Source: Desulfarculus sp.
Lineage (GTDB): Bacteria > Desulfobacterota > Desulfarculia > Desulfarculales > Desulfarculaceae
NCBI GenBank assembly: GCA_020216625.1
Contig: JAIUYB010000028.1
Location: 1-11,948, forward strand
Direction: 5' to 3'
DNA: 11,948 bases
This document shows positions 7,401-11,948 of this stretch, piece by piece. The number at the start of each line of letters is the position of its first letter. The stretch's first letter is position 1. Below the pieces are notes generated by a model. It made no database searches and was not told the origin of the DNA. It saw only the letters and a program-made list of their open reading frames with translations. The translations under genes and the position numbers were made by a program.

Positions 7401-8695
7401 CTCGACTGGCGACAGTGGGTTTCGCGGGTGAAGATCAGCAGCAGGCAGGACGCCAGCGCCCAAGCCGGCATCAACCCAAAGGCCAGGTCGTAGGCGCGCG
7501 GGGAGTAGACCCGCACCCCGCCGGTCAGGCCGCCATCCCACAGCAGGTCCAGGAGCGCGCCGATGGCCGGTTGCAGAAGGGTCGGGCCCAGCATGACCCC
7601 CATGTTGATGGCCCCGGCCGAGGTCCCGGCCAGGGGCGCGGGCACCGACTCCTTGGCGAAGGCGAAGCCCAGGATCATGCTGCCGGTGGCGAAGCCCACC
7701 GCCACCGCCAGGATCACGAAGGCGCTGGGTCCCAAGCCAGGCAGGTAGAGCAGCGCCCCCCAGCCCAGGCAGGAGACCACGCCTCCAGCCAGGTACAAGG
7801 GCTTGCGGCGGCCCAGGCGGTCGCTCAAGGCCCCCATGACCGGTCCGCCCAGGGCCCAGGCGGTCATCATGGCCGAGCAGACGGCCGCGCCCTCGGCCTG
7901 GCCCAAACCGAAGCGGGCCTGGAGATAAGGCACCCCCCACAGGCCGGCGAAGGCCAGGATGGGCCCGGCCTGACCGCTGGGGGCGAAGAATAGCAGCCAG
8001 GTGTTGCGATAGGCGAAGATGCGCCGCAAGCCGGCCAGGGGCTTCAGGCTCGGGGACTGACCCTTGGTATACTGCGCCGCCAGGCTGCGATAACCCCTCT
8101 GGCTGGGGTCGTCGCGCACTAGAAGCCAGATCACCGCCCCCAGGGCCAGGGTCACCCCCCCGGCGGCGACCATCACCCCGCGCCAACCAAAGGCGTCCAC
8201 CAAAAGGCGCAGGGGCACCCCCGCGCTGACCGCGCCCATCACCCCCCAAAAAAGGGCCAGGCCCGAGGCCAGGGCGAAGCGCCGGGGCGAGAACCAATGG
8301 CTGGCCAGCTTCAGCAGGGCCACGAAGGCCACCGCCACCGAGCCGCCGATCAACAGCCGGCCCAGGCCGGCCCACAGCAGACCGGGACCCAGGCCAAAGA
8401 GCAGGGTGCCCAGGCCGGCCACCAGGCAGCCACCGGTCAACAGTTTGCGCGGACCCAGGGCGTCGGCCAGGATGCCGGTGGGGATTTGCATGGCCACGTA
8501 GGAGTAGAGATAACAGGCCGAGAGGTTGCCCAACGCCGCCGCGCTGATGTCGAAGTCGCGCATCAGCTCGGCGGTCATCACCGCCGGGGCCACCCGCTGG
8601 TAGAAGCCGATCAGATAAAAGACCGCGCCCAGGCCCCAGACTCCCCAGGAAAGCCAGGTTGGCGGATAGGATGGTTGGGCCTGAGTCGGGCTCAA
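7391..8695 (-). CDS. MFS transporter (sugar-phosphate-permease-like)
   Basis: This 434-residue, 12-helix major facilitator superfamily carrier is predicted in the inner membrane. The superfamily loop motif occurs in both halves: GILADALGPRKLL (about 74-86, degenerate) between helices 2 and 3, and GALSDRLGRRKPL (288-300, near-perfect) between helices 8 and 9. A charged central loop (about 194-226) separates the halves. The start FYLIGFYQRVAPAVMTAEL resembles permeases grouped with organophosphate or organic-anion carriers, but the substrate cannot be told. No ATG or SD-supported GTG fits the domain start. The TTG at 8695 has AAGGA (8704-8708) 8 bases upstream and places the first helix about 14 residues in, so it is preferred. 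A GTG two codons earlier has that SD only 2 bases away. The frame stays open to 9073, but the extra residues look non-coding. It converges on the RND gene and is not part of that operon. Confidence 0.88.
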   Translation of the reverse strand: MSPTQAQPSYPPTWLSWGVWGLGAVFYLIGFYQRVAPAVMTAELMRDFDISAAALGNLSACYLYSYVAMQIPTGILADALGPRKLLTGGCLVAGLGTLLFGLGPGLLWAGLGRLLIGGSVAVAFVALLKLASHWFSPRRFALASGLALFWGVMGAVSAGVPLRLLVDAFGWRGVMVAAGGVTLALGAVIWLLVRDDPSQRGYRSLAAQYTKGQSPSLKPLAGLRRIFAYRNTWLLFFAPSGQAGPILAFAGLWGVPYLQARFGLGQAEGAAVCSAMMTAWALGGPVMGALSDRLGRRKPLYLAGGVVSCLGWGALLYLPGLGPSAFVILAVAVGFATGSMILGFAFAKESVPAPLAGTSAGAINMGVMLGPTLLQPAIGALLDLLWDGGLTGGVRVYSPRAYDLAFGLMPAWALASCLLLIFTRETHCRQSSEG

Positions 8696-8996
8696 AATCA
8701 CGGTCCTTGCAAGCGGTTGCGCCCTGAGCCCAAGTTTTATCCCTTGGGGGCGGGCCGCCGCAAGGGCATATTTTTTTCGCGCCGGGACCCGCGATTGGGT
8801 ATTCAGGTTACACCCTCCTATGGCCACTCCGCGAACTGATAGCGTTCCGGTCCATAGTTGGTGAGGGCTTCCGGGGACCGACCGGTTGGCCCCTATTATG
8901 CAAAACTTGATTGATAGGCTTCGTATTTTTCCGTTCTTTCCGGTGGGGTCCAGCCGACAGCCTGCGGCATGCCGGCTCACCCGGCAAGGAGGCAGC
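8696..8996. other. Divergent intergenic region, MFS / SHOCT genes
   Basis: About 300 bases separate the MFS start from the SHOCT start. The part around 8890-8935 is A/T-rich and contains TATTAT (8894-8899), a fair -10 for the SHOCT gene but with no good -35 partner. Close to the SHOCT ribosome-binding site are a perfect palindrome CGGCATGCCG (8965-8974) and a hairpin GCCGG-CTCAC-CCGGC (8971-8985) that share bases and cannot form together. I see no gene and no convincing promoter for the MFS gene. Confidence 0.4.
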
Positions 8997-9320
8997 ATGA
9001 GCGCATTATGGTTGGCGGGAACCCTGCCGTTGATTAATGTCCAATACGGACGGGGGGACTGGGGGCCGGGCATGATGTCCTTCTGGGGCTATGGCTGGAT
9101 GAATTGGATCATGATGCTCGTCTTCTGGGGATTGGTGATCGTGGGAGGCTTTCAGTTGATCCGCTGGTTGGCCAGGGGGGGCGCTGGAAACAGTGCTGGC
9201 CGGCACCCGCCGGGGTCGGTCGACAACCGGGCCCTGGACATCCTGAACGAGCGCTACGCCCGCGGTGAATTGGACCGTGAGCAATATGAGCAGATGAAGC
9301 GGGACATCAGCGCTCGCTGA
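8997..9320 (+). CDS. Small membrane protein with C-terminal SHOCT domain
   Basis: The 107-residue protein has a Trp/Gly/Met-rich N-terminal part (about 19-36, GWMNW) leading into one transmembrane helix (about 37-59, MMLVFWGLVIVGGFQLIRWL). A Gly-rich linker and a SHOCT motif (about 77-104) follow. The SHOCT core is visible as ALDILNERYARGELDREQYE followed by QMKRDI. SHOCT is a short helical module, thought to mediate oligomerisation, found at the C-termini of many small membrane proteins; a specific function is not known. The ATG at 8997 follows AAGGAGG (8986-8992) at 4 bases, with a 5-bp hairpin directly before the SD. The frame is open back to 8886, but that part lacks domain character. It converges with the PilZ gene, 56 bases away, and has no partner gene. 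Confidence 0.85.
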   Translation: MSALWLAGTLPLINVQYGRGDWGPGMMSFWGYGWMNWIMMLVFWGLVIVGGFQLIRWLARGGAGNSAGRHPPGSVDNRALDILNERYARGELDREQYEQMKRDISAR

Positions 9321-9376
9321 TAAGCCTAGCGGGAACAGGTGGACCGTTCGCCACGCCAGGCGGCTCCAGCCGGGGC

Positions 9377-10177
9377 TCAGGGTTTTTCGTAGCTGTCGCG
9401 CTGCGCGATTTCCCAACGCTCCAGCCGGCCGATGAGCTGGAACATGGTCAGGCGCTGGGAGGCGTCCTCGTATTGGAAGCGAATGGCGGTGGATCCCTTG
9501 ACCTCACCCTTGGCGACTGTTTTCAGGCTCTGGCGGATGACTTGGGCCCTGAGCTCCAGGCTGCCGCAATCCCAAAAAAGCTCCAGGTCAAACTCGCTGT
9601 GGTGCTCGGGCTCCCATTTGGGATTGTGCAGCAGCAAGGCCCCACCCAGAGAGATGTCGGCGATGGAGGCAGGTATTTTCTGCGGGACCCTGGCGGTGCC
9701 GCGCACCGTGGCCACCGCCCGCATGGCAAACTCCAGGGGGGGGGCCAACCGGTGGTGCATGCGCAGGTTCATCAGCCGCAGCTCCTGGGGAGCCTGGAAA
9801 ATCAGGGCGGGCTGGCGCAGGCCGTCGCCCAGGGGGAAGTTCTGCACTACTTCCTGAAGGCGGTCCACATAACCGCTGCGGATGGACTCCGGCTCGCCGC
9901 CGGCGACGAAACGACGGGTCAGGAAGGTGATTTCCATCAGTTCGCCGACATTGGCCTTGCCCAGGGCGGGGCTGACCTGGGCCAGCACCAGGAGTTTCCC
10001 CCGCAGGTCGTACACCAGGGTGGGCCTGGTCTCCAGGGTTTCCCGCTGATCGTTGCGTTCCAGCACCAGGTCCACGTTCGTGCCTTGCCGCAGACACAGC
10101 CTGCGCAACTCATCCTGAGTGGGAGGCTTGGGTTTTCCCGCGGGCTTAGACTGTTGCTTGCCTGAGTCTTTACTCAT
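9377..10177 (-). CDS. PilZ-domain protein, YcgR-like c-di-GMP receptor
   Basis: The 266-residue predicted cytoplasmic protein has a Lys/Pro-rich leader (1-20) and a beta-rich N-terminal domain of the YcgR type (about 31-125). A C-terminal PilZ domain follows (about 137-255). Both c-di-GMP-binding signatures of PilZ are intact: RxxxR as RMHHR (Arg139, Arg143), and DxSxxG as DISLGG (Asp174, Ser176, Gly179). The protein should therefore bind c-di-GMP and relay it to a partner. In enterobacteria YcgR slows the flagellar motor, but no flagellar gene lies in this window, so that role is only possible. The ATG at 10177 is the first sensible start. Its SD is poor, only GGA about 7 bases upstream. A terminator-like hairpin on the same strand sits about 110 bases before the start. 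Confidence 0.87.
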   Translation of the reverse strand: MSKDSGKQQSKPAGKPKPPTQDELRRLCLRQGTNVDLVLERNDQRETLETRPTLVYDLRGKLLVLAQVSPALGKANVGELMEITFLTRRFVAGGEPESIRSGYVDRLQEVVQNFPLGDGLRQPALIFQAPQELRLMNLRMHHRLAPPLEFAMRAVATVRGTARVPQKIPASIADISLGGALLLHNPKWEPEHHSEFDLELFWDCGSLELRAQVIRQSLKTVAKGEVKGSTAIRFQYEDASQRLTMFQLIGRLERWEIAQRDSYEKP

Positions 10178-10288
10178 TGTTTTTCCAAAAGGTTTGGCGG
10201 AGCCATCGTCTTTCCTGCCGCTGCGGGCGTGGGGAAGCTCCAGGTCTCATGCCAGACTGTGGCTTAATCCCCTGGGCCCGGCCTGTGC

Positions 10289-10310
10289 AAAAAGCCGGTC
10301 GCCGACCGGC
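10289..10310 (-). terminator. Intrinsic-terminator-like hairpin upstream of the PilZ gene
   Basis: Read on the minus strand, GCCGGTC (10310-10304) pairs perfectly with GACCGGC (10300-10294) across a 3-base loop, followed directly by five T residues (10293-10289). This is a canonical Rho-independent shape. No minus-strand gene precedes it, so it would end either a short RNA begun in 10311-10440 or an attenuated leader of the PilZ transcript. Confidence 0.5.
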
Positions 10311-10319
10311 GGTCGCCCC

Positions 10320-10350
10320 GGGTCATCTCGATCAAATTGAAGCTTGACCC
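10320..10350. repeat. Inverted repeat GGGTCA / TGACCC
   Basis: GGGTCA (10320-10325) and TGACCC (10345-10350) form a perfect 6-base inverted repeat around 19 bases. It ends 9 bases before the -35 box of the plus-strand promoter, a position suited to an activator site. On the minus strand it would form a stem just 5' of the terminator hairpin. The sequence does not decide between the two. Confidence 0.35.
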
Positions 10351-10359
10351 CGCGCGCTG

Positions 10360-10388
10360 TTTAAAGAGCATATCAAAAAGAATATAAT
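10360..10388 (+). promoter_or_regulatory. Sigma70 promoter of the Cache-like gene pair
   Basis: A perfect -10 TATAAT (10383-10388) follows a four-of-six -35 TTTAAA (10360-10365) at the optimal 17-base spacing in an A/T-rich stretch. Transcription would start near 10395, leaving a leader of about 40 bases that holds the AGGAGG site of the first Cache-like gene. Confidence 0.6.
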
Positions 10389-10435
10389 GAGAACAATTTT
10401 GTGTCCTCAGAAAAGCCGTGGCCAGGAGGCGGACC

Positions 10436-11230
10436 ATGGGGCGAATAATTTCGGTGGTGTTACTATTCCTGGGAATAATCGTCGCCATTCCTGGCGCCGC
10501 GTCGCCGACAAATCCCTTGCCGACGCTCCAGGATCGGTTGCGGGCCTCCCTGGAGGACATGGACCGGGGCCTGGCCCACGCCGCCCAGAGGCTGGCCCAG
10601 GAGGGGTTGCAGGGCCCGCAGACCAGCAAGATCCTGGCCTGGCTGTGCGCCGAAAGGCATCAGGCCATTGATTGCGCGGCCATCGACCCCCAAGGGGTGA
10701 TGGTGGTGGTGGAACCGGCTCACTTCAAGCCTTTCGAGGGCATCAGCGTGGCCAATCAGCCCCAGGTGGAGCGGGTGATGCGCCAGCGCCAGCCGGTGAT
10801 GAGCGCCTATTTCTACACCGTGGAGGGCGTGGGGGCGGTGGACATCGAACATCCGGTGGTGGGGGCCAAGGGCGACTACCTGGGTTCGGTCAGCATCATC
10901 TTCGACCCCGCCCGCCTGGTGGAACGGCTGGCGGCCGACCTGGCGCTGCCGGCTGGGGCCAAGCTCTTCCTGGCCCAGACCGATGGGCGGATGCTCTACA
11001 GTGGCGAATTGACCGAGATCGGCCGCAACCTGCGCGACGATGCCCTTTACCTCCAGAACCAGGAGGTCAGGAACGCGGTGGAACGGATCCTGGACCAGGA
11101 GGAAGGCCAGGTGGGGCCCTATCAATACCGAGACGCCTCTGGCTCGGTGGTGCGGCGGGTCTGCCAATGGACCAGCCTGGGCCTGCATGGCATGACCTGG
11201 CGCCTGGGTCTGGCCCAGCCCGCGCCGTGA
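10436..11230 (+). CDS. Exported Cache-like sensor-domain protein, copy 1
   Basis: This 264-residue protein has a Sec signal peptide (about 1-23, hydrophobic 4-19, ending PGAAS). The rest is predicted periplasmic. The middle (about 31-200) resembles a PDC/Cache ligand-binding fold: an N-terminal helix, IDPQGVMVVVEP (84-95), NQPQVERVMRQRQPVMSAYF (107-126) and the strand-rich YLGSVSIIFDP (148-158). A second strand motif, DGRMLYSGELTEIGRNL (183-199), follows. No second membrane helix, kinase, GGDEF or methyl-accepting domain follows, so it is a stand-alone sensor domain that would need a partner. The ATG at 10436 has AGGAGG (10424-10429) 6 bases upstream; six extra in-frame codons from 10418 are not needed. 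A diverged copy follows 76 bases downstream. Cache membership is judged by eye and is less certain than export. Confidence 0.72.
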   Translation: MGRIISVVLLFLGIIVAIPGAASPTNPLPTLQDRLRASLEDMDRGLAHAAQRLAQEGLQGPQTSKILAWLCAERHQAIDCAAIDPQGVMVVVEPAHFKPFEGISVANQPQVERVMRQRQPVMSAYFYTVEGVGAVDIEHPVVGAKGDYLGSVSIIFDPARLVERLAADLALPAGAKLFLAQTDGRMLYSGELTEIGRNLRDDALYLQNQEVRNAVERILDQEEGQVGPYQYRDASGSVVRRVCQWTSLGLHGMTWRLGLAQPAP

Positions 11231-11306
11231 AACTGGCCAGGCTTCAAGCCAAGCCGACGCTCGATTACGTGAGAGACCCCCTGGCCTGCCCTGAACAGCG
11301 CTTTTA

Positions 11307-11948
11307 ATGAAACGTGGTTTTTGGTTTTCGCACTTGATTCTGGTCGTCTGGTTTTGCGTTTTCGCTCTGTCCACCGCGCTGGCCCGGGCCGAGGCATCCG
11401 ATCACCAGCCCTACCCGCGCTCCCTGGGCCAGGCAGTCCAGCAAACGCTGGATCACCTGGATGCCACCCTGATCCAGGCCGCCCGGGAGGTCGGGAGCCT
11501 GGGCATCCGCAACCCCAGGGTCAACGACTTGCTGCGGCTGGTGCTGGTGGGCCATCCCTTCACCATTTCTTGTTCGGTGATCAGCACCGGCGGGTTCATG
11601 ATCGCGGTGGAGCCGGCCGAGTTCAGCCGCCTGGAGGACTATAACCTGCGCGCGGGCAAGGATCGCCCCAAGGCGCAGCCCGCCAGCGAGCCCACCCTGA
11701 CCCGGCGTTTCCCCACCGCCGAGGGCGGCTCCGCCGTGGCCATGACCCAGCCGATCCGCGACGGACAGAGCAATTTCCTGGGCTGGTTGAGCCTGTTGTT
11801 GGACCCGGCCCAGATGATGCGGTCCGTGCTGGCCCAAGCCCCGCCGTCCGGGGGGCGGCAGGTCTGGTTGGTGCAGGACGACGGGGTGCTGCTTTATCAC
11901 GGCCAGGCTGGGGACATCGGACGCAACCTCCTCCATGATCCGGCGTAT
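11307..11948 (+). CDS. Exported Cache-like protein, copy 2 (runs off the right edge)
   Basis: The frame is open from the ATG at 11307 to the window end, 214 residues. A signal peptide (about 1-30: MKRGFWFSH, a hydrophobic core, then ALARAEA) is followed by a domain parallel to copy 1. Matching blocks are MIAVEPAEF (98-106) against MVVVEPAHF, LSLLLDP (161-167) against VSIIFDP, and DGVLLYHGQAGDIGRNL (192-208) against DGRMLYSGELTEIGRNL. Over the last 54 residues about 20 are identical without gaps. The pair is therefore a tandem duplication that has diverged widely. A stop at 11292-11294 excludes an earlier start. No Shine-Dalgarno is visible before the ATG, so translation may be weak or coupled to copy 1. 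What follows the sensor domain is outside the window, so an output domain cannot be excluded. Confidence 0.75.
   Translation, partial: MKRGFWFSHLILVVWFCVFALSTALARAEASDHQPYPRSLGQAVQQTLDHLDATLIQAAREVGSLGIRNPRVNDLLRLVLVGHPFTISCSVISTGGFMIAVEPAEFSRLEDYNLRAGKDRPKAQPASEPTLTRRFPTAEGGSAVAMTQPIRDGQSNFLGWLSLLLDPAQMMRSVLAQAPPSGGRQVWLVQDDGVLLYHGQAGDIGRNLLHDPAY

Noticed and set aside
5069..7993. A long plus-strand open frame out of frame with the RND gene (about 970 codons)
   Set aside because: Its product is Pro/Gly/His/Arg low-complexity, it overlaps the pump gene fully in another frame, and the conserved RND motifs are in the other frame.
5052..8375. A very long open frame antisense to the RND pump and running into the MFS gene region (about 1100 codons)
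   Set aside because: It is an out-of-frame shadow of two unmistakable genes; its product is dominated by Gly, His, Asp and Gln repeats with no domain, and such frames arise from strong GC3 bias.
8696..9073. N-terminal extension of the MFS transporter to 9073
   Set aside because: The extra residues lack membrane or conserved character and run antisense across the SHOCT gene start. The TTG at 8695 has a well-spaced AAGGA and matches normal MFS length.
10178..10435. c-di-GMP (GEMM) riboswitch in front of the PilZ gene
   Set aside because: I looked for the conserved GEMM core on the minus strand and did not see it; only simple stems are present.
10264..10629. Minus-strand open frame spanning the terminator hairpin and the start of the first Cache-like gene
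   Set aside because: No SD or recognisable domain; it crosses a near-consensus promoter and a signal-peptide coding region on the other strand.
10463..11374. Open frame antisense to the first Cache-like gene (about 300 codons)
   Set aside because: It is His/Gln/Gly-rich with no domain or ribosome-binding site, and its length is explained by codon bias of the sense gene.
1..11948. Mobile element, tRNA or CRISPR content
   Set aside because: I saw no transposase or integrase motifs, terminal inverted repeats, regularly spaced repeats or cloverleaf-like sequences.

Overview
The window is high-GC Gram-negative DNA: it encodes an outer-membrane channel, a lipoprotein periplasmic adaptor, an RND pump and several Sec signal peptides. 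Base composition, the lone RRM RNA-binding protein and the general protein style suggest a Desulfobacterota/deltaproteobacterial chromosome. No rRNA or marker gene is present, so that assignment is inference only. I see no tRNA, insertion sequence, phage gene or CRISPR array.

Layout. The left edge (1-176, minus) holds the N-terminal two thirds of a small RRM RNA-binding protein. It is driven by a good sigma70-type promoter with an A/T-rich upstream element. A patatin-like phospholipase follows on the plus strand (438-1295). A 262-base convergent gap, with nothing I can name, separates it from the next gene.

From 1558 to 7373 lies a complete tripartite efflux system. A TolC-family channel is on the minus strand (1558-2874). 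Divergent from it, across a 201-base control region with several short palindromes, are a lipoprotein membrane-fusion protein (3076-4260) and an MdtB/MdtC-type RND pump (4257-7373). The last two overlap by four bases (ATGA). Together they would form one inner-membrane to outer-membrane export machine. No regulator gene lies beside them. An MFS transporter (7391-8695, minus) converges on the pump gene with a gap of only 17 bases. Its best start is a TTG.

The right part holds small signalling or envelope genes. These are a one-helix SHOCT-domain protein (8997-9320, plus), a YcgR-like PilZ protein with intact c-di-GMP-binding motifs (9377-10177, minus), and two tandem exported Cache-like proteins (10436-11230, and 11307 to the right edge, plus). 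The Cache-like pair are diverged duplicates of each other, and neither visible part carries a signalling output domain. The PilZ/Cache intergenic region holds a near-consensus plus-strand promoter. It also holds, on the minus strand, an intrinsic-terminator-like hairpin with a five-U tail, which may belong to a small RNA or to an attenuated leader of the PilZ gene.

Most of the window is ordinary chromosomal gene content. The least explained items are the Cache pair, the minus-strand terminator and the palindromes of the efflux control region.
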